Position numbers and translations under genes: made by a program. 64,000 bases of DNA from Cycas panzhihuaensis (lineage: Eukaryota; Cycadophyta). The stretch covers positions 144,219,741 to 144,283,740 of the forward strand of contig CM041465.1 in assembly GCA_023213395.1 (NCBI GenBank), read 5' to 3'. Under the pieces are notes generated by a model, which saw nothing but the letters and a program-made list of their open reading frames with translations, was not told where the DNA came from and made no database searches. Positions 47,029 through 58,199 of this stretch are shown in pieces; position 1 is the first letter of the stretch; each line of letters opens with the position of its first letter.

Positions 47029-47811
47029 GTGAAATTACAAATGAGGACCAAAGCAAAGGGGAAGGGGAAGGGGAAGGGGAAGGGGAAGGGGAAGGCAACA
47101 GATGACTACCCAAACCCTAAGATAGAAACACACTGCTTTGAAGTAGCAAGAAAAGCTTTGGAGGAAGCAATAAAGGAGGAAGAAGAAAAGGAACTACCTA
47201 TGGGCAAGTCTGTAACAAAATATGTGTATACAAGGAAAAACAAACCAAATGAAAAGGAATTAGCAATCTGTGAAATGCCACTTGTACAACAACCACTCGT
47301 AGTCCAAGTAGAGGAATTACTCAAGGGTTTACCTATGTAAGACATACCAAGAATGTTGTTGTTAATGGAAATTCTAGTGTAACAATTGCAACTTACCATT
47401 CTACTAGAGCAAGCCATTGAATGTATCAAAATGAGCATATTACAACATAAAGACTCAATAAGAAGTCTGAAAAAAGTGATGTTTTCTTTTGATCTCGATC
47501 CAATAGTCACTATTAGTGTTTTGGGAGAAATATTTCATGGTGTGATTGTTGATGGGGGAGCCGCAGTTAATGTACAACAAACAATAACATGGAAACGACT
47601 AAGAAGTCCAAAATTGGAGGCCACAACTTATTTCTTAAAGTTGGCCATTGAATTCTTGCTGAAACCAGTGGGAAGATTGCTTAATGTAATGGTGGATGAA
47701 GTCTATATTGTGGTTCCAATAGATTTGAGTATAGTGGAGATCACGAAAAGGATGGTGCCTTATCCAATATTGTTAGGGCAACCATGGTTGTACAGAATAA
47801 AATGTCTCTAG
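47029..47811 (+). pseudogene. Gypsy-1 protease region
   Basis: Starts after the knuckles with a lysine-glycine run encoded by a tandem AAGGGG repeat (47056-47096), then an acidic helix and KGLPM. The protease core reads SVLGEIFHGVIVDGGAAVNV near 47510-47570, with DGG as the retroviral-type active site. It ends in the flap-side region IVVPIDLSIVE and PYPILLGQPWL. Stops at about 47338 and 47380 split the frame. A processing protease would free gag and pol products. Confidence 0.85.
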
Positions 47812-49438
47812 AGATGGAGAGATGTGACCTTTATGCTAACAAATGGTGGAAATGAAGTGGTACTTCTATGCTTAGGAAAGGGAAGTACTTAATCAAAATG
47901 ATTCTGAATGATGCCTCAAGGACTACCATTGCTAGTGACGAGACGTGATCAACATTTGAGAAAGCAAATTTGTATCACATAGCAGTGGAAGCAAATACCA
48001 TGAATAATCCATAAGTATGAGTTTAATCATTATAGAGAACTCCATCTTAACAACTCTTTCGATGAAGAAAGTACAAAGAAATTTGTGTTTTATTGGATAC
48101 GAGAATCCTATGAGGTTGATCCTCTGTCCTTTCATTGTAAGTTACTCTCTATGTGTACTTCTAGTGACATGGATGATAATAAAAATAACAATTATGAGGA
48201 TATTAATGTCTTATGTAGTGGTAGCATGGAGAAAATACTAGTAAATGAATGCGTGAATGATATTCCTATAATTAATTAGCAAAAAGAGAAAGTAGTAGAA
48301 TCAAATTCCCTATCCGTAAACCCTAACCCTAGCCCCAAGCCTAACTCCATATCTAATCCCAGTCCTAACCCCAACCCTAACCCTAACCTTCCTTCTACTT
48401 CGGGTGTGGGTTTCAGAGTAGATTTCCCTTCACAAACTATAACCTGTATCGAGGAAGAGGGTAATGACTATTCCTCGTCCTCTTTATGGGTACACCCACC
48501 CAGTAATCAATCTTCTCCATCTGAAGGTAGTACCCTCAAGAATTATGGCTCTACAGTAAAGGAGGAAGGGTTTACTAAAGGTAACCTGAGGGAATCTTGT
48601 TTTAGGGATATGATATCCATTTCAGAAGATAAAAAATTTGGTCTTTTCATTGGAGACAAAGTAGCTCCATTATTTAGGAAATAATTATATGGTACAATCG
48701 ATTTAGTCCAATTTATGGAGTATTGGATGGAATAGAAAATAGTAGATGAGTCTCATTGGGACTTGGATTTTGTTTTGACTTTATAGGGGCTTGCGCGGCA
48801 TTGGTACTTAGCCTACCGGGTTTCGTTTCATAGTTGGGAAGATATTTAGGCATCCTTCTGACTACGATTCAACCCTCCAAACAAAATGCCTATTCCACCC
48901 TTTTTGGTAGGGGAATGTTCAGTAAAACACATCCAAAAATGTAAAAACTTTTGTGTATCTCAAAATATACCCAAACGAAATTGGAGCCATCTATTCTATC
49001 ATACCTTAGGGAAATTAAGGAAAGAATGGCTTTGAAAGGGTGAGAAGTCGAGAAGCTTCATGGAATAGCTTGAAACATTCTTTTATTAAGACATTTTTGC
49101 ACTCATCTAAGGATAAAATTATTGATAAGATACTTAAACAAATTAGGAGGTTAAGTATAGAGGTAGAACAACCTAAATCCATGTTAGTAGCAAGAATGAT
49201 AGAGAGTATAGATAGGGAAGAGGAAGAGGAAAATCATAATTTTCCTCCTAAGTACACATAGCTGCAATATGGTAATTGGGATATTGAAGATACCCTTGCA
49301 TGCTAGGTAACGAAGGATAATAAAGTAGAATTTAAGGAAATAAAAACAAAAAGATTAATTTAGGGGATAAGGATAATGCTCGTAATTTATCCATTGGGGA
49401 TTATTAGGATGAAAAATTAGTTGTCGAAGCTTAAACAT
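47812..49438 (+). other. Gypsy-1 linker between protease and RT
   Basis: Poorly conserved, with an acidic and serine-rich character like the linker in Gypsy-2 (60465-60890). The segment 48318-48395 has several CCCTAA and CCCTAACCC phrases, read in frame as an N-P-N-P-rich peptide. 48700-49440 is broken by stops. Confidence 0.6.
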
Positions 49439-50700
49439 TATTTAAAGAGTTTAAAGGTGTGTTTGCATGGTCCTATAAGGACCTAAAGGACATCCCTCCA
49501 AAAATCAAGATGCGTCATATTGATCTTATAGAAGTGGCCAAGATAGTAAAACAGAGTCCCTATCGTATGAACCCTAAGTATAAGAAGAGGGTTAAAGTAG
49601 AGGTAGATAAAGTTTTAGAATTAGGATATATTAATGAGATTGACTATAGTGATTGGGTAAGCCCAGTGGCGGTGGTGCCCAACAAGAATGGGAAAATTAG
49701 AGTTTGTGTAGATTATTGGCAGTTGAATAAAGTAACAAAGAAAGATCCTTATCCAATTCCCTTCGTGCAAGATCTATTGGAAATGGTTGGAGGTCAAGAA
49801 GTGTATTCATTCACAGATGGATTTAATGGATATAACTAGGTTTGGATTGCTTTGGAGGATCAAGCAAAAACAACTTTTGTGATAGAATGGGGGACGTACG
49901 CCTATAGGGTCATGCCTTTTGGGTTAACCAATACACCAACAATATTCTAGTGCATTGTAATCAATATCTTCAGGAAGATGATAGGGGACAAAGTCGCCGT
50001 ATTCATAGATAATTGTACCCTTTATGGAATTATGAAGAATCATATGAAACATTTGAGAGAAACGTTACAAACCTATAGAGAAGCCAATCTCTTCTTAAAT
50101 CTAGAGAAGTGTTTATTTTTGGTCCCATTTGGAAACTCATTAGGTCATATTGTGAGCAAAGAAGGATTATTGGCAGATCCAACGGAAGTGTTTGGTATTT
50201 ACATTTTTTACTTCTAGTAACATGGAAGTAATTAAAAGGAATTTTGGGACTAACTGGATACTATAGAAAATTTATCAAGGGATATGCATATATATTGGTA
50301 CCCTTGGAGGATCTACTGAGAAAGGATATCGAATGGGAATGGGGAACAAAGCAACAAGAAGCATTTGAGTCCTTAAAGCAAGTAATAAGATCCACACCTG
50401 TTCTCCAATTCCCTAGTTGAAATAAGATCTTTCATGCATGTGGACACTTCGTAGTATGGCATTAGGTGCATGCTCACATAATTAGGGATAACGAATATTG
50501 ATCATCCTATACATTTTGCTAGTAGAAAATTGACAAGAGTCGAACAAGATTATACGACAACTAAGAGAGAAGGCCTAAGGATGGCACATGTCTTACAAAA
50601 AGTTTCAACATTCTCTATTATCAAATTCATTTATTTTCTATGTGGACCACTAGTCACTTATGTATCTTGTGAATAAGCTGATATTGAGAGGATGAATTAA
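49439..50700 (+). pseudogene. Gypsy-1 reverse transcriptase and RNase H
   Basis: RT blocks in order: FAWSYKDLKDIPP, YRMNPKYKKRVKVEVDKVLE, DWVSPVAVVPNKNGKIRVCV, DPYPIPFVQDLLE, YSFTDGFNGYN, then a TAG, KTTFVIEWGTYAYRVMPFGL. The catalytic box, normally F/YVDD, reads FIDN near 50005, so the second aspartate is lost. The connection and RNase H follow: LGLTGYYRKFIKGYAY, EAFESLKQVIRSTPVLQFP, with several stops from 50417. In live relatives this enzyme makes cDNA from element RNA. Confidence 0.9.
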
Positions 50701-51719
50701 CGGGTGGTTAATGTTGTTCAGGGAATTTACATTTAAGATTTAAGATCATGTTAAACCCTAGAAAAGTGCATGTAATTCTTGACTAATTATCTAGGATTGA
50801 AAATGTGGAAAAAGCCATAGGAATATCTGCTGATTTCCCAAATGCAAAATTATACACTGTGGAAGGAATTTCGACTGAGTGGTATGGAGGAATTCTAGAG
50901 TACTTGGCAATACAAGAGTTGCCACCAGAATTGGATAAAACAAAAAGAAGACACTTAGTATGAAAGGCGGAACCTTATCAACTAATCTAGGGCAAATTAT
51001 ATGGGTTAGGATTGGATGATGTGTTATGCTGTTGTGTAAAGCCATATGAGATAGAGCAAATAATAATCCAAGCCCAAGAAGTGGTAGAAGGATATATGGG
51101 CAAAGAAGCAAGATGGATGAAAGTGTTAACTATCAGATTTTGGTGGCCAATATGTTCAAAGATATAAAGAAATGGATAAAAAAATGTAACTTCTACCAAA
51201 GAACAGGAAAACCAAGTGGGATCTTGATTTTGTTGGACCTATTTGGCCAGCGACTCGACGATCTCAAGTCGGATATATATTAGTAACCATTGATTACCTG
51301 ACCAAATGGGTAGAAGCAAGACCACTAAGAAATGTGGATGTGGGTAGTACAATACGATTTTTATATGAAGTAATCATAACATGATATGGTTGCCCTTTGG
51401 AAATAGTAAACAACCAAGGATCACATTTTTTGAATCAAGTGATGGAAGAGTTAACATCTAATTTTGAATTAGTCATCACAAATCTATACCTTACTATCCC
51501 AGAGCCAGTGGACAAGTGGAAAGTTCGAATAAGACTATTGAGAATTGCTTATAGAAGATTTGTGATGTGGGAAGATCAGACTGGGTAGAAACGTTGTCCT
51601 CATTATTGTGGGTTTTTCATATTACTCATAAAATAGCAATAAGATAGACATGATTCCAATTAGTTTATGGGATGGAAGCAATCATTCCAATTTGAGTTCG
51701 AGATTTTGAGCCTTCAAGT
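50701..51719 (+). pseudogene. Gypsy-1 integrase, interrupted by Copia-B2
   Basis: A degraded zinc-binding region includes RFWWPICSKI and KKCNFYQRTGKPS. The core reads DFVGPIWPATRRSQVGYILV, TIDYLTKWVEARPL and GCPLEIVNNQGSHF. In the last block the second catalytic aspartate (usually V-S-D-x-G-x-H-F) is asparagine. After LVYGMEAIIP-like codons around 51665 the sequence is cut at 51719 by the Copia-B2 LTR. The C-terminal part should lie beyond the window. Confidence 0.85.
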
Positions 51720-52256
51720 TGTTAGAACCTTCATTCCTAAGCATTAAGTCTTGACCTTGTGTATTAGTATTTTTGTCACTTTAGGCCCTTTATCCTAAAG
51801 TGTTTATTTGTTTGATTATAAAATTGTCTTTTGTCTTGTAGTGACTTTTCTCACATGTGCTTATGAGAAGTCAACTTTTGTGGGCTCTATCTTTATTCTT
51901 GGAGATAGAAGAGTCCTAATCAGATTTGTCTCTTAGTGTTGATCAGTAACATGTGAAGAAATCCTAATCGTCCAAACTCCTTTATAAGGAGCCCTATTCT
52001 CATGTTTTGGTATGTAGTATTTTGAGTAAGAGTTATGCTGTTGTAAGTGTCTCATGTAGGTGAAGTGTTGAGAAGAATTCTCCTTCATACTTGTGTTTTA
52101 TGATAGGTTGAGTTGAAGTGCAATACTCCTCCCTATCATCTTTTGTGTTGTGCTACATCATTTCTTTAATCTAAGTGTATAGTCCTTCGTATTTCGATGT
52201 CCTCTCTAGCTTCTCAATAGATTCTGACACCTGTATCTGCTCCATTTCGTCTTTCA
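51720..52256 (+). repeat. Copia-B2 5' LTR
   Basis: TGTTAGAACCTTCATT to CTTTCA, 537 bp. It matches the partial 3' LTR from 63812 and the Copia-B1 LTR. Confidence 0.95.
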
Positions 52257-52259
52257 ATT

Positions 52260-52270
52260 TGGTATCAGAG
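52260..52270 (+). other. Copia-B2 primer binding site
   Basis: TGGTATCAGAG, a perfect initiator tRNA-Met complement, three bases after the LTR. Confidence 0.95.
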
Positions 52271-54262
52271 TGGAGGCATCTTGAGGAGCGGATTGTTGGC
52301 TTCGAATTTTTCCAAATCTAGTGATGACCTTCGCCATACGGAGGCGATCCAATTGGAGCAAGGAATAATTTCTCGAGGTTTCATGCTGAAGGACTTTGTT
52401 TACACTTTTTGACTTGCAAATTTTTTTTAAGGATCTTTTATGCAAAGTGTGCATATTTGTATGTTTGGAGGACTAATTTTGTGGCCAAGGAAAAGGGACG
52501 GTGATACTAAAGTTTGTAGGACATTTGGAGCCAATTTTCTTGTGTTCTTACACAAGAACAAAGTTGTGTTGCAATCTTTGCATTTTGTTGGCAAAGTCTG
52601 ATGCACAAGCAGCTTTATGAAGTTTTTTTTAAGAAAAGTGGCCTCATTTTTGTGTAAGAAACTGTTATGTATACATAATTCTTGAAATTATTAATTATTT
52701 CAAGAGTTTGTTTTAAATTTTCACTTTGTTGTCTTGAAAAAAAATAGGAGAGAAGTCTTCACAAGGGTTTTCTATGATATTACTTTCATTAAAGAATGTT
52801 TGAATTAAATTTTGTTGGAAGAAGTTTTATTTGCTAATTCAATCCCACCACATTGTAAGGAGATATATTTCCTCCTTAAGAATTATTGTTGTTGCTTCAA
52901 TACCGTCAAATTCATTGGTAGAGAATACTTATAACTTTTGTCCAACAGCCACAAACTGTGATGGTATTAAATTTGAAGAAGCCCTGGTATAATCTGAATT
53001 ACTAGACTCCCTATGGTGTTCTGCCTACGTGGCTTCCTTTATGTAAACAGTTGGCATGACATCCCAGCATTAGCTCTTCATCTCATCAGTGGTTTCAATT
53101 TGCAGAGATAGCCTTACGTGAGCTCTTTGTGGCATTGGTGTTACACACAAAAGTATGTAACATCTTGAGGAGGCATGCACAGCTCCTTGGCTTCTTCATA
53201 GCACCTCCATCTGGCGTCCATCCATGTGACCTATTGAAAATCATGCAGGCGAATCGCGCCTCTGAAAAGTGCCCGTGACTTGCTATCTGTGGTCCTTCGT
53301 GGCTCCCATGACGACCCTGCTCCCTCCGCGATCTGCTGGTGACTACTTAGTGTGACTCCAACCTACGCAGTCTCATACGCTCGGCTTGTGTCTTCACCTC
53401 CTGTGGCAGGCCCTAGGTGGCTTCCTCCGGGCGTCTCGCCTCGACTGACTGCTCTTCACTCCATGATGGACCTGAGACTGCTCCGTAATCTCCTCTGCGG
53501 CTCCTCTGTGAAGTGCGACCTGCCTGTGTCCTGGCATCTCTCCGTTCTGTCTCCGGACCTACTCTTTCGTGCAACCTGCAAGTGGCTCGGCTCCAGCTCT
53601 AAGCGTCAGCCAGCTTCCGTTGATTAGCTCCATAGCTCCTTCCATGGGCGGCTCCAGCCCCACAGCTCTAGCGTCCGACGGCTCCCGACACCACGTAAAA
53701 CCGGCGCCCACAGTCCTGCGTCCTAAACGGCGGCGCACCTGGTAAGTAATACCACTCGATTTAGATTCTTATATATAATCTTTAAACTTTGGTATATGCA
53801 ATGTGGAATATACCAAGTATATTCCATTTTTAATTTTTCATTTGGAACTTTAGTCTTACTAAAGTTTCTTTTTATTTTGTTTCTTAAACTTTATTTTTAT
53901 CATTGAGAAGAACTTTTTATCACTTGTTTAGTGTGCAAATCACACTAACACACATAAAAAAATTTGCAAGTACATTTTTTATCAAGATCATCATCATTAA
54001 GTGATTTATTGATCACTTTTTTGTAAAAATTTATGTGATTTTTAATGACTTTAAGTTTCTTAGTGACTTAAGTCATTAATTATGAGTTAAAAGGTGATCA
54101 ATTTCAAAGCCTTCCAAAGTGTGTTAATCACATGAAAAGAGTTTATACTCTGCCTCAAAGTGTCGATAACTTGGCCAACGTTGATCTTGCTATCAGATTG
54201 GATAAACTTGCGAGCCAAGCCCTCCATTTTGTCCACAAATTTCTCAGTCTCATACTAATTTC
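52271..54262 (+). other. Copia-B2 leader with GC-rich island
   Basis: Matches the Copia-B1 leader in layout. 53150-53740 is GC-rich and carries GGCTC at many points. A 91-codon open frame (53352-53627) lies here; because the island has few stops by composition I do not call it a gene. The GC-rich part ends at GGCGCACCTGGTAAGTAA, after which sequence returns to AT-rich. Confidence 0.6.
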
Positions 54263-54963
54263 TTGTTGGATATCGAGTGGAACTTAAGCGGCGTCAACTC
54301 AAAGGTCTCCAAGTTTCATCTGTCAGTCATTGATAAAGTTGATCAGAATATTGAATTTGCTTCAACTTCAAAAATTGCTTGGGACATAATCGTTTCATTG
54401 TATGAACGAAAAGATGATGCACGAATTGTTATGTATAAAGCAAAATTATTCAGTTTGAAGTATGTTGCTCCAATGGCAACCTACCTATCTTCAATTAAGG
54501 CTATTAGTAATCAACTGACAGCACTTGGCAAACCAGTCACAAATGAAGACCTAGTTGCTGCAACAATTCATGCTTTGCCTAAAGAATACAATGGTTTTAT
54601 TTCTGACATTTCTCGAAATGGAACTTTGTCAATTCTAACTTTCAATGAGTTAGAACGTTTATTGCCGCAAGAAGAAGAAAATTATTCACGGCAAGATGAA
54701 ACAAGCATATCTGGTGCTTTCTCCGCGAAATTCAAACCTAAGCAGCAATTTCAGCCCAAGTAAAATGTTTTGAAAAAATTTGGCAGTCTTAACATAAAAT
54801 AAAAAACCGTCGTCTGTCATTATTATGGAAAAGTTGGCCACATTCAGCGTGACTGCAGAAAACGTCAACATGACTTGCAACAACCACAACAACAACATAT
54901 TCAACGCCAACAACATCAACAGCAACAGAATCAGCATCAACAACAGCAACAACGTCAGTAGCA
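54263..54963 (+). pseudogene. Copia-B2 gag, N-terminus deleted
   Basis: Compared with Copia-B1, about 260 bp that include the start codon and the L-x-G-x-N-Y-x-x-W block are missing. The break is at a TTCATC shared by both edges of the deleted segment. From VDQNIEFASTSKIAWDIIVS onward the helical body is intact to QQFQPK, then a TAA. The knuckle reads CHYYGKVGHIQRDC, the second cysteine changed to tyrosine. A glutamine-rich tail follows. This gag could not start normally. Confidence 0.9.
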
Positions 54964-55058
54964 ACAAGGACCAACTTGAGGTATATTCCGAGGTGGTTGA
55001 CAAAGAAGGACGAATCGTGGTGGCTTTCAAGGCCACACAACACAACATGATCTAAGTG

Positions 55059-56632
55059 AAATGACTTTTTTTGCATATAGTGGCAGTCATAATGATAATA
55101 CTTAGATCATTGATTCAGGTGCATCACGTCATATGACAGGTGATGCAAACATATTGTCAAATTTTCAAGAATGGTAGGGGGGAACAGTGACATTTGGGGA
55201 CAATGCCACTATCGAAATATTAGGTGTAGGACAAATTACACCTCATGATTATCATTTTGCATTTCCTAGTGGAAATGTTTTCCTAGTTCCTGGAATGCCC
55301 AAAAACTTGCTTTCTGTTAGTCAACTTGATAAGCAGTAGATGAGTGTGCTATTCAAAGACAGAAAGTGTATCATCAGGAACAAAGACGACTAGATAGTTG
55401 CAGTTGGTCATGAAGATCGTGGCCTCTACAAATTAGATACAACATCTGGATCATCTCATGTATATGTCTCCCATTCTGTAAATAAGACTCAATTGTGGCA
55501 TGAAAGACTTGGACATTTGAATCTTGATAGCATCAGGGAGATGTTCAGACACAATTTGGTTTATGGCTTACCCAAAATCTCTGGGGGTAATTGCCTTTGC
55601 GAGTCATGTCTTCTGGGGAAGCAACATCGAGAACCTTTTGAGAAAGGTAAGGCCTGGAGAGCATAACATCCACTACAACTTGTACATTCTGACATTTGTG
55701 GTTCCATGACCACTCAGTCTCATGGAGGATCATCATTCTTCATGACATTCATTGATGATTTCTCACATAAAGTATGGGTCTACTTTCTAAAACATAAGTC
55801 AGAAGCTTTGAACAAGTTTAAGGGATTTAAACTTGCAGTCGAAAATGAATCAGGCATGCAGATCAAAATACTACGAACAGATAATGGAGGTGAGTATACG
55901 TCCAAGGATTTTAATCATTTTTGTATTCAAAATGGCATCAAACACCAATTTTTTGCCTCTTACACACCGCATCAGAATGGTGTAGCAGAAAGAATGAACA
56001 GAACCTTGGTCAGTAGAGCAAAAGCTATGATGCATGCCAAAAGTCTCTCATTAGCATATTGGGCAGAAGCACTTCATATTGCTGCGTACCTATCAAACCG
56101 CAGCTCAACTTCTGCACTTTCGGGTATGACACTCGAGGAGGCCTGGACTGGCCAAAAACCAATGGTCAACCATTTACGAACTTTTGGATGCACGGACTAT
56201 ATCAACATTCCTCACGAGCAACGTTGGAAATTCGACGACAAAAGTCTCAAATGCATCTTTGTTGGATATGCTCTTTGCAGTAAAGCGTATCGATTGTTTG
56301 ATCCCCTTACCAAAAAGATGCATACTTCACTAGATGTTGTCTTTGCAGAAGACAATCGGGAGATCGACGTCAGCACTCTTCCTCTCTCCCTTGACAAAGG
56401 CAAAGCCATTCTTGAAGAATTTGTCCCTTCATTTTTCTCAACACCTTGTACTTCCTCTGCACTAGCTGCTTCTTCTTCCTCCTCATCTTCCTTAGTACCT
56501 TCATTGTGTCCTTCTTCTTCTGAGGTTCAACAATCACCTCCATTAGAGGACAATGAAGCTACATCAACGAAGAAGCTACCCAAATGGTACATGCAAATTA
56601 TTGCAGATTCACAAATTGTTGAAGGAAAATGA
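55059..56632 (+). pseudogene. Copia-B2 protease and integrase
   Basis: Protease keeps IIDSGASRHMTGDA, but the tryptophan just before it is TAG. Zinc-binding (WHERLGHLNL, CLCESCLLGKQH) and catalytic segments follow. The core has FMTFIDDFSHKVWV, LRTDNGGEY and NGVAERMNR, all catalytic acids in place, in one open frame from 55706 to 56632. Stops upstream at about 55103, 55176, 55338, 55392 and 55665 break the N-terminal part. Integrase is better preserved than protease. Confidence 0.92.
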
Positions 56633-56641
56633 CCATCTAAA

Positions 56642-56992
56642 ATGCAGCCTTCACCCACTATCAATTACGCACTTATGGCTGAAGTGCTTACTGCTCTTGA
56701 GCCTTCCACTTTTGAGGAGACATGTACAGACGAAAAGTGGCAGGCTGCCATGGATGATGAGATCCACTCCATTTATCAAAATGACACATGGGACTTGGTT
56801 GAGTTACCACCTGGCAAACAAGCCATCAGTTGTAAGTGGATCTGTAAAATCAAGTATAAGTCTGATGGTACTATAGAGCGAGATAAGACTTGCCTTGTTG
56901 CTAAAGGTTTCAAATAGCAAAAAGGCATCGATTACACTCAGACATTTGCACCAGTGGCCAATATGAACACCATCAGAATTGTTATGGCCTTA
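56642..56992 (+). pseudogene. Copia-B2 reverse transcriptase, first part
   Basis: Reads EKWQAAMDDEIHSIYQNDTW, then LPPGKQAISCKWICKIKYKS, LVAKGFK, a TAG, KGIDYTQTFAPVANM and RIVMALAT. It stops at the GCTAC target site where Gypsy-2 is inserted and continues, in the same frame, at 62407. Confidence 0.93.
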
Positions 56993-56997
56993 GCTAC
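56993..56997. repeat. Gypsy-2 target-site duplication, left copy
   Basis: GCTAC, repeated at 62402-62406. Confidence 0.95.
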
Positions 56998-57814
56998 TGT
57001 TGGCGTTAAAATTGACTCAATGGCTGTATTGACCAAAGGGAGGCAAGTACGGACCACGCGGAGGTACGCACGAGGCGAAACAGTGAAAAAAACCGGCGTG
57101 CAGGTGCGTGTATGGCAGTGCGTGCACGGGCACTACGACACGCATCGTGCGTGGCGGAACGAAGCGATGCACGCACGACAAGACGGTGGGCACAGGAAGG
57201 CGCCGGACGTGCGTCTGGACCTAATGAAGACATTAGTTAAAGTGCATAACTAATGATTAAAGTGAAAGGGTACCTTGGTGACAAAAAGGTATGGTTATGA
57301 CTTTAGGGTCATAACCTTTCATCCAAAAGGCATCAAAGGGACATATTTAATGGTGCTTTGAGGACCATTCCAATGTGAGAGCCGAGTTATTCATTCCTAT
57401 GTCATGTGCTCGAGGGTGAGAGCCGGAGATCAAGGGTACGCAAAGGTGCAGATGACAGTACGTATGACAGCCGATTGGAGCATGAGTGCATGATAAGTAC
57501 CATCCGGCACGCATATGTAACAGAGATCGATGTCTTTGGAATGCTCAGAACGCATTCCACTGTGTAAATAAACTGCTGAATTAATAAGAGAAGAGTTATG
57601 TGGAAATTGGTGCATTCTTGATGTGTGTAGATGATGTCTGTCAAGTATGTATTGAATTGCATCTGCATGTACCATTCTGTGAATTATATATGGAATTATA
57701 TGTGGAATATATGTGTATAACCATGTTGACAGTGTGCTAAAACTAGACTATAGCGCTGTGTAACCTTGACAAGTGCATTGATTCCACGAAGGGTGTGGAA
57801 TCTAGCAGTCAACA
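56998..57814 (+). repeat. Gypsy-2 5' LTR
   Basis: TGTTGGCGTTAAAATTG to GCAGTCAACA. Contains a CpG-rich patch at about 57050-57220 that differs strongly from the 3' LTR, whereas 57222-57814 is almost the same. Confidence 0.95.
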
Positions 57815-57815
57815 T

Positions 57816-57828
57816 TGGTTCCGTTGCC
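57816..57828 (+). other. Gypsy-2 primer binding site
   Basis: TGGTTCCGTTGCC, one base after the LTR; near the tRNA-Asp complement TGGCGCCGTTGCC and one base different from the Gypsy-1 site. Confidence 0.7.
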
Positions 57829-58199
57829 TACGTCCATTGAGGAGGGATAGGGCCTAGGGGTTTCAAAGAAAAAAAGAATGTGTAAAGGCGAGGACCACAG
57901 GCCGCCGTGATGGCGGGTCAGAATTAAGCCACAGGCAGCCTGTGGGACCTTCCAATGCCACCTAAGAGGCCTTCAAGGTCGGAAGAGCCCCAAAAGGATA
58001 CTTCACCTAAGGAAAAGAAACCCGGCAGCAAAGGGCACTAAGATGGTCAAAAGAGGCAAAACTCAGAAGGGCGAGGAGACTAAGTTCGCAAAACAACGAG
58101 ACTAAGGGACGGTCAGTTGAAGGATCCGAGGCAAGTGGAGCCCAGACACCTCGGGAAGAAGAAACCCATGGCGAACGATGGTATTGACACCAACCCCTA

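Larger units (their letters stand above)
40063..51719 (+). mobile_element. Gypsy-1: Ty3/gypsy element, split by two younger insertions
   Basis: The 5' LTR starts at 40063 and ends at 45008, interrupted by LTR-X. Then come a tRNA-Asp-like primer site, gag with zinc knuckles, protease, a long linker, RT, RNase H and integrase. At 51719, inside integrase, Copia-B2 is inserted, so the rest of Gypsy-1 should resume beyond 64000. RT lying before integrase shows the gypsy order. The GGAAVN-type protease, the primer type and the RT blocks point to the Tat/Athila branch, though I cannot prove the clade. Gypsy-2 (56998-62401) is a relative. Many stops mark it as defective. Confidence 0.85.

Noticed and set aside
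48318-48395. Interstitial telomere
   Set aside because: Units are few, imperfect and mixed with coding sequence of a gypsy element.
53352-53627. 91-codon open frame in the Copia-B2 leader
   Set aside because: Not conserved as a frame in the Copia-B1 leader, where the open frame differs.
56998-57240. Coding frames over the GC-rich part of the Gypsy-2 LTR
   Set aside because: Inside an LTR and not shared by the other LTR copy.
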